Below are positions 1-10,844 of a stretch of 64,000 nucleotides of DNA, one piece after another. The translations under genes were made by a program, and so were the position numbers. The first letter of the stretch is position 1. Every line of letters begins with the position of its first letter. The DNA comes from Yamagishiella unicocca (taxonomy: Eukaryota > Chlorophyta > Chlorophyceae > Chlamydomonadales > Volvocaceae): the NCBI GenBank assembly GCA_003116995.1, contig BDSL01000020.1, positions 992,001 through 1,056,000 on the forward strand, given 5' to 3'. The notes under the pieces are model-generated. The model was not told where the DNA came from, searched no databases, and saw only the letters and a list, made by a program, of their open reading frames with translations.

Positions 1-2
1 CG

Positions 3-230
3 CGCGCTGCTGCTGAACGACGTCTGTGCGCAGTTGCCCGCGTTGCTGCTGGTCTGGCGCTGTACCGAAGGCTGCATGCGCGACCTGGTAGGGCCAGGAG
101 GAGCCAGCGTAGCCGGAGTAGCTCCCGTCCATCCCTGTTTAATTACGAGCGCGCAGCAAGGATGATGCACGAAGCAATCAAGCTAGCTCGGTTGCGCGCG
201 GCCGGTTCGTCGCCCAGCGGGAGCAGCTGA
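3..230 (+). CDS. possible 3' end of an upstream gene (partial)
   Basis: The third frame is open from the left edge to a TGA at 228-230, giving 75 residues. The end reads like an alanine- and arginine-rich helical C-terminus (NYERAARMMHEAIKLARL followed by a short Gly/Ser tail). The start lies outside the window. I do not recognise a family. An alternative frame is open only to 165. No TGTAA poly(A) signal is obvious just downstream, so this may also be chance openness in GC-rich DNA. Confidence 0.25.
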   Translation, partial: RAAAERRLCAVARVAAGLALYRRLHARPGRARRSQRSRSSSRPSLFNYERAARMMHEAIKLARLRAAGSSPSGSS

Positions 231-839
231 CAGTCGCAACTTGGAAGAGCATTTAGCGATCCTTCAGCATCTCTAATTCATCATCAGCAACCCTTTTTGG
301 ACTTGAAGGTCGTCCCGTCGTATCGAGCATCGGGGTCTGGCCCACCTGACGGTGTCACGCAACACGCCCTTCGGTCTTGGGAATGCAATTGCGGCCTGCT
401 AAGTCACCGATGGCCACCATACGTTCTATAAGCAAGCTTTGTGCAGAAATCTTGCTCTGCTGCCTCGCGTCGTAACTTGCATACGAGCATACCGTGCCGT
501 GCGTGATCCGCCTGGTGCAAGCTCGTGAATGCCAAGCACAAGCAGGCAAACATATATCCGAGACATCCCTTCCTACATGTTAAGAGTTGCAACACATGGC
601 TAATCTGCACCGCTGGTGCTCCTTCATTGCTGTTGGCGCCATTCAAATGCGCCAGCCTTGGAAGCCCGTTGCATCGGCACAGGTTTCCATTCCATAAAAC
701 AACCTCTGGATTGAATCATCTACTGCATTTTGCAAAGGCCAGTCACGTACGGGTGGTGGCGCCATCGACCGGCCTGTGATTGGCTCGGACCTACCCGGTG
801 CGCGACACCGGCGCCGCGCCCCTAGACCTGCGCCATAAC
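231..839. other. intergenic, 5' flank of the F-box gene
   Basis: About 600 bases with no convincing exon in either direction. Short frames exist, but they start at TTG/GTG codons and show no domain-like sequence. A frame open into the next gene begins at a TTG at 780. The first in-frame ATG is at 840, so this stretch is taken as promoter and 5'UTR. I see no clear TATA box. Confidence 0.4.
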
Positions 840-3800
840 ATGGAAGCCCATGGTGCTGCCGCCGGCCCCGGCGCCAACCTTGCCGTCATTCCCAATTTCG
901 CTGGCGCCTTCCCCAACCCAATTGACGCCGACGAGGACATCGAAGACGAAGTCCATAATCTTGTATATCATGCGCATCAGCCCTTCAACCGAAATCCTCG
1001 TCGGCTCGACCTACTCGGCCTTCCCCACGACTATCTAGAAACTCTGGTGCAGCGCTACGTACCCGTGCCAGCGCTAGCTGCCCTGCGCGCCACATGCCGC
1101 CAGCTGAAGCGGCTGGTGGATCACCAGCTGCCGTACATGCATGTGCCATACGATAGCTTGATTCGTCACAGCTTCTGGCGCACGTGTCGGCTGCCGTCCG
1201 TCAGCACTCTAGTGTTGGAGATGCCCGGCCGAGCCGGCGCCGGCGGCGCCGGCGGCATCCCCGCGCTGACGGCGCTGCCGCAGTCGACGCCCTCTCTGCT
1301 GCCGCCAGTAGCGTTCACCGGCCTGCGCCGCCACCTGCCCGGCCTGCGCCACCTGACGCTGCGCAACGCACACTTCCCACCCCTGGAGCCGTCGCATGTG
1401 GCGGCAACGGTGGCAGCGTTGATCGCGGCAGTGCCGCCGCCGCCGGCGGCGGCGCTGCCAGGTCCCACCGCCGCCGCCACCGTCGCCGCCGCTGCCGCAG
1501 CCGCCGCCGCAGCCGCCGCCGCAGCCGCCGCCGCTGCCGCCCCGGCCTCGGAGTATCCTTTGGACCTGTCCGGTCTGAGCACCCTCCAAGTTGACGGCCT
1601 GCCGCCGCTGACCCACGACGCCGGGCGCATCTTCAGCTACAACCCCTTCCCCTCCGGCCTGGGCCCCTCCCTCGAGCGCGCCGTACCGTCGCTGACGTCA
1701 CTGCACCTGTCCCACGTGACGTTCGAGGGCGCCGACGGTGACGTCCTGGGCCGCCTCACCGGGCTGCTGGAGCTGAGCATCAGGTGTGCTTGCTGGAAGG
1801 GGGTTGTATAAAAACCGTTTTACGCAACGGGACAGGATAGGGGGGAGCGGCGTGTAAAGATCCGGCTACACGGCATGGGAAGTGTAGCTGGCGCATATGT
1901 TGGCGCATATGTTGTTCTTGGGTTTTACACAAAAGATCCGGTTTCTTTGGGGGGCGAAGACCTTGGTGGGAGGAGGGGCGGGCCTGGAGAAGTTGCGCTT
2001 CAGGATGCGCATCAGACTGCCGTACATCACTAGCACTCATCGTTTTTCCAACACCCCCACCCCATCCCGCCCTCCACGCCGCCAGGTCGTCCAACAACTT
2101 CACCACCGCCGGCCTGACGGCCCTCGGCCAGCTGACCCGCCTCACACAGTTGTCGTACGTCGACATCTACTACCGGGTGAGCGCTGGGCTGGGCAGTGCA
2201 GTGCTGGGCTGGGCAGACCTGTGCTGGGCTGCAGGGGGAGGGGGAGGGGACCGTGTTTGCGGCGGGGGGATTGGTGGGCCTGAGAGGAAACCCGCGCTTG
2301 GTGGCCAGGACCTAGCCCGAGCTGTATACAGCCCAGCCAACCCGTATGCTGCCGAGGTGGTCTGATAACTTAGGAAGCAGCTACCAGCTAGCAGCTACCG
2401 GCTAGCGGGGGGGAGTAATCTAGGGTTTGGGTTGTTTGGGTTGGGTTGTCGCGCCCACCCCGGTTGGTCCCTCCTTGCCTCGCCCTCATTTCCGCCAGAG
2501 GGGCATCCCGATGGAGATGGCGGTGCTGTCGTCGCTGACACGGCTGCGCCACGCCAACTTCCAGCGGTGCGACTTTTATACGGAGGAGGTGGCGGCGTGG
2601 GCGGCGTGGGGGCCCAGCCTCACGCGACTGGACATGTCTTCCAGGTGGCAGGTGGGCTGGGGGGGGGCGGGCAGGAAGGAGGTGGGCTGGCGGGTGGTGG
2701 GTGGTAGGCTAGTGGGTGGTGGGCTGGTGGCTGGTGGGATGGCGGTAGGGCTGGCGGAGCAGATTACTCCGCTTACGGGCAAGCGTGTCGGCAGGTGGGG
2801 CTGCGCTGCAGCCCGCTCCTGGCATGGTAAAGAGGATGCGGTGATGCCGCCAGCGTGGAACAACCCAACACCGCGCGCTTCACGGTGGCGTCCTTACAGG
2901 CCCGCACCCCCCGCCTCGCCCCCTCCCCACTCACCCCCCGCCCCCCGTGACAGATGACCCTCGACGCCGTACCGCCGCTGCTGCCGCACCTGACCTCCCT
3001 GGAGCACCTGGACCTCTCGGACCACTGCCTGGACCTCAACATGTGGCGCGTGATCAGCACGCGCATGCCGCGACTGGCGTCCGCGCGCTTCAGCTGGATC
3101 AACCTGCCGGATGGAAACGTTGGCGATGAGGAGGAGGAGGGGGAGGGGGCAGCAGGGGGGATGGCGCTGCTGGCGGCGGGGCCCATGGGGGGGCAGCCGC
3201 GGGGCCGGGAACCCCGGCCACACGAGGGCCTTATGCGCCTCCGGCTGGACGGGCCGTGGGAGGGCGACACGTGCGACAGGTACGGTGGGTGTCGAGGGAT
3301 GAAGCGCGGGGGGGTACATACTGATGAGAGGTTTGGGGGGGAGGCGTGAGAGCGACCTACAGGGCGTGGGACTAGGGAGGGGAGAGAGGTGGGAAGGGAG
3401 GAAGAGGATGGAGTATGGACGAAGATTGGGTCGGGGTAGCCTACTGTGTTGGGGTTGGCGCAGGTGGGAATGAGGTTCCGATGATGTGGTGCCGCCGCGT
3501 TCAGGATCTGTTGGCCCCGTGAGCGCCTGCTGGGCTGACGTGCCTGCTGCCGGCGCCGCAGACCGATCCTCAGGCTGCTGCCGAACCTCGAGGAGCTGTG
3601 CATCGGCGACGAGTACGACACGCTGGCGGCCACGGCCAAGGACGACCCGGGGGTGTACGGCAGGCTGGAGGGCTGGCTGGGTCACAGCGCGATGCTGGAC
3701 GGGAGCCGCGGCGGCGGCAACTCGCTCCGGGTGCTCTCCGTGCCGTGCTCCTGGCTGCAGCCCCTGCTGCCCTGCTGCTTCCGAAACCTCCGCACGCTGC

Positions 3801-4342
3801 GGTTGCACGCGCTGCCGCGGAGTGGGATGGCGCCGCCGCCGCCGCCGCCCAGCGCCGCCACGCAGCTGGCGGAGGCGCAGCGGCGTGTCTTCTGGGGCTG
3901 CTACGACGGCCCTCCCTTCACACACCTGGGGGAGCTGCAGGTGCCCAGGGACCTGGACGCAGCCGCGATGGCGCCGCTGTGCCCCAATGTACGACACCTG
4001 ACGATCACCCAGTCGTACGGCGACGGGCTGATGGCGCTGGTGGCGGGGGCCGCCGGCGGCGGGGTGCTGCCGCAGCTGGAGGAGCTGACGCTCGCGGGTG
4101 CGCTGTGGAGCGCCACTCCCTGGGAGCCGTACTACGGGGCGCTGCTGATGGCGCTGGGGGCGCGCCACGTGCGGCGCGTGCGCGTGGCGAAGGGTTCCGG
4201 CCTGTCGGAGGGTTGGTGGGCGCACTGGCAGCGGGAGCTGCGGCGCCAGGTGGAGGCCAACCAGTTTGGTTTGCGGTGGTATGATTTGGAGCTGGAGGTC
4301 CTGGGCGAGAAGGGGAGGGGCTGGGGCGTGGTCGGGCGGTAG
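840..4342 (+). CDS. F-box-like / leucine-rich-repeat protein, 5 exons
   Basis: Exons 840-1783, 2086-2176, 2499-2651, 2954-3279 and 3562-4342 join with matching phases into 764 residues, ending at TAG 4340-4342. Residues ~57-95 resemble an F-box (LPHDYLETLV, then LAALRATCRQLKRLV). The rest shows irregular leucine-rich-repeat segments such as LTSLEHLDLSDHCL, LPNLEELCIG, LRTLRLHALP and LPQLEELTLAG. By family knowledge, F-box/LRR proteins are substrate receptors of SCF ubiquitin ligases: the F-box binds SKP1 and the repeats bind the target. Residues ~200-240 are a poly-alanine linker. The upstream in-frame TTG at 780 was rejected in favour of ATG 840. The F-box call rests on pattern only. A plain LRR protein is the alternative. 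Confidence 0.65.
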
Positions 4343-5192
4343 CAACCCCCAAGCGGATGGTAGGTGGCCCGCATGGGGTTTAGGGGGCTCGAGGGAGACC
4401 CGTGGATGCAGGGGGCAGGGTGGCCCACATGGGGGTTAGGGGGCACCATACACACACAGGGCGCGACCATTTTCCGGAGTAGTTACCGTAGCTGGTGTTC
4501 TCAGTCCGTCGGTTGGGGCGGACCAGGTCCGCCCTGGCGAAGGGGCGCCCGTGGCCACAGTAGGTCTTTGGCGATGCATGCAGGCTTGGTTGCGCTGAAG
4601 GGCAGGGGGCAGTAATGCCCATCTGCGGAGGGCCTCGTGGGTCGCGGCAGGAGCAGCATAGCGCCTAGCAATGTCCGTTGAAGGGCCATGCGAGAAACTT
4701 TCCGGGTGCCAAAGAGCTGTGTCGCATGGCGCTGTGGCCTGCTCACAACATTTTGCAGCTTACCAAGCAGCGGAAACGGCGTAAGCCCCCCTGCTGAAGC
4801 TACGGGCTTGTCACGCCTCAGGCCTCACGTGTGAGGCTGGGCGTGTGCTTGTACGCATGCAGGCCTGGATGTGCAGAGGGGCACGCTGCTGCGGCAGGGT
4901 TAGCGCTGAGACCTGGGTAACGGACACAGCATTTGGATTCGCTGCGGTCATGTTTTCGACATTGATGCCTTTTACGATAGCGCGAGCTGTCGTTTATGTT
5001 GCAAAAAGGGTACGGCAATGTTGGTTGGGCACGTTAGGAACTTGTTTCGAGCTAGAAGACCAGTCCTCATCGTCAACGGCATATAATTACGTTGTAGCGC
5101 TGCCCGTGTAAACTCGCGTAGTATAGTATAGTGCGTGTTACGGTACCTGATGTCGGACCGTGGGAAGCCTAGAGGGTCGTGTCAGGAGCTTG
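4343..5192. other. intergenic / 3'UTR between F-box and coiled-coil genes
   Basis: No convincing exon. A plus frame at 4845-5111 could encode an 88-residue peptide with a hydrophobic stretch, but it has no splice or domain support. A TGTAA poly(A)-type signal lies at 5107-5111, rather far (about 770 bases) from the F-box stop. A TATA-like run (GTATAGTATA, about 5121-5130) sits some 65 bases before the next predicted ATG. Confidence 0.3.
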
Positions 5193-8100
5193 ATGCACGA
5201 GGCTGAATTCGTGAAAATGAAGTTCTTTGTGAGGAAGGAGCCGAATGCAAATTTGTTGGTACGTGCTCGCATCAACTAGCAGCGCTGTCGCCTCGCCAGT
5301 AACCCCAGCGCGGGTTCACCGTTGCTCTATAGGCCGAATTACAGGATGCTCACTCTCAATTGGAAGAAGCGAAGCGTCAAGCGGAGAAGGTCAAATGCGA
5401 GCGCGAACGGGACGATGAGGCGTTTAGGTGCGAAGGCGTCTTCCGTGGACGTTCGCACTGCCTGCTGTACAGATATATCATGGTCACATTATGGGGTATG
5501 TTACTCCATCCTGCATTGCAGGAGAGTGCTCGCGAGCAACAGCTCGGAGCTCGCGCGTGCAAGAGCGACAGCAGACGAGCACAAAGTTTCTAGCCAAAAC
5601 CTCCTGGCAGATAAGGCTAAGCTTCAGGAAGAGCTTATTGAATACCTGAAGGTGCGGTGTTAGCGAATTCCTTACTGACATTTCGACAGGGGTTGGGGGC
5701 TTGGACCCAAATTCCTTTCGATACCCTCAACACCTGCAGCTTTTGAGGATGCGAGATGAGCGTCTAGGACTTCTACGCCGCGACCTTGCCGACAGCGAGT
5801 TTGAGCTCGACCAACTGCGCATCGCACTTCGCTGCACCATGGAATACAGGTAGGCATTCCGAATTTGCAGCGTTGCCTACAAATGCTTCCATCGGCTTGC
5901 GGCGTGGAGTTGGTTACCGCAGCTGTGCAAAGCAGCTTACCATAACCATACCTGCCGACGGAGTGGCCACTGCGCACGGAGCCCGCAATCACCATACCTG
6001 TGCACAACCAAGACATCAACCAATCTCACCTGTCTGCCTGAGCCCATCGCAACCTTTGTCACGCACCCGACCCGCAAGCATCCCTTTCCCCCGGCCCTTC
6101 CACCAGCCTGCATTTGGAGACCGATAAACGGGGGGCGGAGTCCGTCATCGACAACGTGTGCGCAGAGCTAGACCAGCTGGCGGCAACCACCGTGGCCGTT
6201 GCGGAGGCGGCCGCGGCGGTGACTGCTGCTGCTGCCGCCGCAGCGGTGGTCCCCCACGCGCGACTCACATCACCCACGACGGCGTCACCAACGCCGCCAA
6301 CATCACAGCCGAATTTGGGGTCCTGGGGGCACCTGCAGTCCCCTGAGGCAACTGAGGCAGTGGCAGCCGCGGCGGCAGCGGGGTCGCTGCACGAGGCCAC
6401 GTGCCCTCTGTTCCGCTCCTGCGGTGCGAAAGGTGACTCGGAGGGCGCAGGCCGCGAGGGGGGGCAGCGGCAGCCGGTCGCAGCCCGCGAGGGTCCCGCA
6501 CTGGTCCGAGTGTCCTGCGGCGAGGAGCCGCACGCCGGCAGCGGCGGCAGTATCAGCGGCAGCCGGCGCAGTAGCACCAGCGATAGCGGCAGCTGCTGCG
6601 GAGGGCCACCTGGGCCAGGGGGCAAGGGCTACGACGGTGGAGACCGCGACGAGGCGTTCCTGGTTCGGCGCGGCGGCGGGCAGGGGCTGGTTCTGGAGCT
6701 GGGAAAGCAGGTGGTGAGGCAGCCGAGCGAGTGCGCGGCCGATGCGCTAGAGGCGGCGATGGCGCTGCGGGCCGTGTCGGCTCTCTTGCCGTGCCAACTC
6801 CAAACCGTGCGCCAGAAGCTGCAGCGGTTGGTGGTTGACCCGGCCGTAGCGGCTGCGGCGGAGGCAGTTGCCGCAACGGCGGCAGCCGCGGCGCAGGGAC
6901 CTGCTTCGCCGGACGGGGCGGCGGAGGCGGCAGCGGAGGCCGCCTCCGCCGAGTGCGGGTCGTCGCCGCCGCGCGCACCGCCGACGCCGCCGCAGCCGGC
7001 GGCGCAGGCTCTGCTGCAGCTGGCGGGGCTGGCGGCGGCGAAGGCGCGTCGTACTGGCAACGAGGCGCCCGCAGAGTACGACGCCGCTGTGGGCGGGCTT
7101 CGGGACTGGGGCTACCGCCGCCACCCTCACACCGCCAGGTGCGGGGCCCCGCCGGCGCTAGGTGTCCGGGTTCACGACGGCGGCCTAGGAGCGTTGATGC
7201 TCCCTGTGTCGCCCTCAACCCGGACGTCGCCGTCGTCTTCGTTGCCGCGGACGCCGGTGCCGCAGGCGCTCGGCCTTTCGGAGGCGCTCCAGGGGTGGGC
7301 GTCGCATTGCGGCGATGGCGTGCGCGGCGCGGTCGTCGTACAGGGCCGCCGCATGGGCGCCACGTCACCTTGCTCGCCCTTGTCGCTGCTGTCCACTCCG
7401 GCCGGGAACGGAAGCTACGCGCCGTCCATGGCGGCGACGGACGCCGCGACTGCAGGCGCGGGCGGCAGCGGCTGCAGAGGAGGAGCAGGAGGAGGAGGAG
7501 GCCACAGCACACCCCAGTTGCCGGCCCTTTCGGCGGCGCCGGGCGGCGGTGGGGCTGCTGCAGCCAGCCCGTGTCCCACTTCGGGCGGGAGGGAGGGAGA
7601 TGGCGGCCGGCCATGTCCAGCCCAGGCCGATCAAGGCACGCTCGACACGGAGGTCGTCTCGCTGCGCCTGACCGCTGAAGCCCTGAGGCGCCAGGTGGCG
7701 GAGCTGCAGCGCCAGAACGATCTGCTGCAGCTGCGGCAGCTGGGCACTGACAGCCCGGCGGCCGGCGCCGGTGTCAGCGCCGGCCCACAGCAGCAGCAGC
7801 ACGCTGGACAGGTGCCTAGCTTGTGGGGCGCGGGGGCCGCGCAGCAGCCGCGGCACGCCGCCGCCGCGGCCGCCGCCAGCTCTCGCAGCTCTCCCTTGGC
7901 GGCGCCGTTCTACTACGGCCTCCTGCCGCCGGGTCGGCAGCAAACGCTAGACCCCACTTCCGCCGCCACCGCAGCCGCCGGCGTACTCGCTGGAGTCCCG
8001 CCCATCAGTGTGGGGTGCAGCGCGCGTGGGTTTGGCTCAATGAGCCACCAGCAACACCCGCCCGCACCGGCTGGCGTCGCCGCCACGCTGGCAGCCGACC

Positions 8101-8630
8101 CGTGGTCGATGCCGACAGGGACACGGCCCGCCGTGCCAGCCCCCGTTTCGCTGCCGCTGTCGCCGGTGGGGCGGCCGCCAGCGGCTCCTCCGGCGTCGCC
8201 TGCCGCGGCGGCGGTGCACTCGGAACGGCGGCTGGACGGCGCCGCCGGCTTCGGTGCGGCCGCGGGGTGCGCTGCTGGCGGCAACGGCACCGCTGACAGT
8301 CGGACTGCCGGGAGCGACGGCTGCGAGGTGCGACACACCTTGCCGCTGCAAGCGGAGGGCAGCGGCGCACAGGGACCCTTCCGCGCGCCTGATGCATCAG
8401 CGGCGGCGGCGGCAACGCTGGCCGCGGAGGCGGCGAGCGAGCCGGCGCTCGTGGCGCCCGCCCGTGTCACGGAGTTGGGGCAGGTTGTGGGAGAGGCGGA
8501 CCATGGGCTGCCGCTAGCGCCGGTCGCGTCCCTTGCGGCGAAGGCCCCTCCCCCGGCGGGCGTGGATGCGGCTCTGTGGGAGCTAGACCTGCTGGTGGCT
8601 TGCAGCAAGGGAACCGCGTCGCCTGTCTGA
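5193..8630 (+). CDS. coiled-coil, low-complexity protein, 5 exons, function unknown
   Basis: Exons 5193-5258, 5345-5427, 5522-5651, 5740-5849 and 6107-8630 join in phases 0, 2, 0, 2 to give 970 residues, ending at TGA 8628-8630. The first ~130 residues are strongly helical with heptad-like charge patterns (LEEAKRQAEKVKCERERDDE, then KAKLQEELIEYLK and LLRRDLADSEFELDQLRIAL). A second coiled coil lies near residues 640-680 (TLDTEVVSLRLTAEALRRQV). Between and after them are Ala/Gly/Ser/Pro-rich stretches typical of volvocine proteins. No enzyme motif is visible. A scaffold, cytoskeletal or vesicle-associated role would be guesswork. The start is the first in-frame ATG of the first supported exon, and a further 5' exon is possible. 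A 3' exon from 8644 is open but has no matching-phase donor. Confidence 0.6.
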
Positions 8631-10586
8631 CGGCTGACTGCAGGATTGCTGCGACGGCATCGGGGCGGGGATCCTACCGCGTCCGCCTGGCACCCCGCGT
8701 CGGCGTGGGACACAGCTTTAGGTGGCGCTACCGGCAATCCGCGGTCAGCACTTTTCCTATCGTTCGATGCGTGTGTGGACCTGGACCTGGGCCCGGCATG
8801 GCCTAACACGTCTACACGTCCACCTGCCGGTATCGCCGCCAGAGGCTCGGACGCGACCCTACCCTGCATGCGGTGCAGTACAGGGCAGCCACGGTTGCTG
8901 CTGGTCGCGCCCCGCTGCCCCCGGCGTCGGAACGCACCGCCGGCAGCAGCGATCGGAGGGCTGCTGCGTATGTGTCGGAGGCGACGCGACGCGTGATGCA
9001 TTTTGATCGGCGCTGTGGAAGGTATGGGGGTGTTTAGGAAATGTGTTTGGAAAGGAAACGCCACGTCGGCTACGTCTGTACAATGTGTATCCGCGCATGT
9101 TCCTGCTTCCTTGTCGATGCCGGTGGATTGCCATATGTGCATATGGCTCGCGCAGTTTTGATGTCTGGCAGGCTCGTCAGCGGTCAAAGTAGAGGGCACA
9201 CGTGGCGCTGCGTGTCGCGGATTTCGGGGGAGGCAGCGCCACTGGTCAAAAGGACTGGGGACAATAAAAGGAGCTCAGTAAGTTGTCCGTAGGATGCGTG
9301 CAGGACCTGGTAGCTAGGTTGGCTGATACGAACAATTTTACGGAGCGGCGCGTAGCTGCTCGCGGGAGCTGGCAGGGGTGGAGCGCTAGCGACAGGATTA
9401 CGTAAGACGAGGGGCCCCATGTGTCGTACATGAGTGGCAAGGGGCCCATGCGTGCTGCCCAAACGCAACGCTGTAGATAGCAGGGCTGTAGGAGGGAGGC
9501 AGTTGCAAGCAGTTGTACATGCATGTCGAGTAGCCTAATTAAGGAGTGCATCTTGGTCGCGTCGCTTCTGCAACTGTAGTGCGGTATTTGTAGGAGAGGT
9601 GTGTGGGGGGCGGGAGGGGTTCTGCGGGAGGGCAACGCATTTGGCTTTCGCGATTTGCATGAGCATCAGGACTGCTGGTGCGTTCAGATGCCAGTGATGG
9701 CATGTAGCATGAGCTAGGGGTTTCAGGGTTCCGAACTGTGCAGTTAGGCAAGTAGGGATGACACGTGGCAGCCGCGGCATCACGTGATGCTCATTTGGCT
9801 CTGTTACGGGTACCATCGGGGCTGCATTTCACAGCCGCAGTGTAGGTGTTGGAGCCGGTGGAGGCAACTCAACGCGAATACGTATAAAATCGGCGCTCTT
9901 TGGGTACGACGTATCGTACGTGTATTTACTTGGCGTGGCGCCGGAGATCCCTTATGCAATGTGCCCTGCCTGAAGAGAGCAGCAAACAGTGGAACAGCTG
10001 CCCGCAATGCTGCTGAATCCCCTTCAGTGGTCCAAACCAATGCGGAAGGCGCCGTACTAGGTGGTGACCGTTGCTGCGAAAGCGTGTGGTGACGTCATCG
10101 TAGCCGGTGGTGTCCCTATCAGCGGGCTCGTGCAGGGAGCCCGTGTCCGCGGATCGCGATGGGAAATCAATTAGCAAAGAACGGTGGCAGCAGGGAGGAT
10201 TATGCGGGAAGGTAGCACATGCATGCAGGTTCAAGGCAAGGTTACATGTGGCACAATTTGACAGGCACCTCAACACCGCCTTTCCATCTGGTAATGTACT
10301 GCCGCGGATTCTCTTATCAACCCCCCTCCCCTAATACCGCAACTAATGTCCACAACATTCCTCCTGATGCACACGTCCTTGCATGCACGCCAATCTGCTA
10401 CGTCGCACTGTGCTGCGGCTGTCGTCCTGGCTGCCAGCACCCTTGCCTTCCTTGGCAACGCTCCGGCGCGCGCCGGGCCTTGGGCTTGCACTCCTCCGCC
10501 GTGCCCCTCCCCTCCGGGCGGCTCCTCCGTGGGTCCTCCCCCACACATCCCCTTGCCGCCCCGGTCGAGCCACGTGCCCCCCCCCG
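8631..10586. other. long intergenic / UTR region between convergent genes
   Basis: About 1.95 kb with no supported gene on either strand. Just after the coiled-coil stop, two further plus frames stay open (to 8806 and 8996) but cannot be spliced in with matching phase. The right part should hold the 3'UTR of the minus-strand WDR55-like gene, whose candidate poly(A) signal is near 10242. Confidence 0.3.
10242..10246 (-). terminator. candidate TGTAA poly(A) signal of the WDR55-like gene
   Basis: TTACA on the plus strand is TGTAA on the minus strand, the usual green-algal poly(A) signal. It lies about 600 bases beyond the stop codon of the WDR55-like gene at 10845. The assignment rests on position and orientation only. 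Confidence 0.35.
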
Positions 10587-10670
10587 ACCTATCTGGCGAG
10601 CTCATGGCCTTTTAGCCAACGCACGGTGACCTATCTGGCGAGCTCATGGTCTTTTAGCCAACGCACGGTG
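10587..10670. repeat. 42-bp tandem duplication (2 copies)
   Basis: Two adjacent 42-base copies (10587-10628 and 10629-10670) differ by a single base (GGCC versus GGTC). They lie in the 3'UTR or downstream flank of the minus-strand WDR55-like gene. Confidence 0.85.
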
Positions 10671-10844
10671 ACCCACACCAGATCATCCACGCATAGACAG
10701 CCCCGACGACCCAGTCCATGCACCCGCCCTCTAACTTCGCGATCACACACCCACAGGTAACCCACCTCGGGCCGTCCCGAACACACACACACACACGCAC
10801 CCATCACGCATCGCCAAGCCCCCCCTCATAGCGCGGCAAGGGGG

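Noticed and set aside
780..842. Start of the F-box gene at a TTG (780)
   Set aside because: Nuclear eukaryotic genes start at ATG, and the first in-frame ATG is at 840.
1166..1630. Minus-strand and alternative-frame alanine/arginine-rich ORFs opposite the F-box exon
   Set aside because: They are shadows of the GCC/GCN poly-alanine tract and have no splice or domain support.
8644..8996. Extra 3' exon of the coiled-coil gene
   Set aside because: The frame is open, but no donor of matching phase precedes the stop at 8630.
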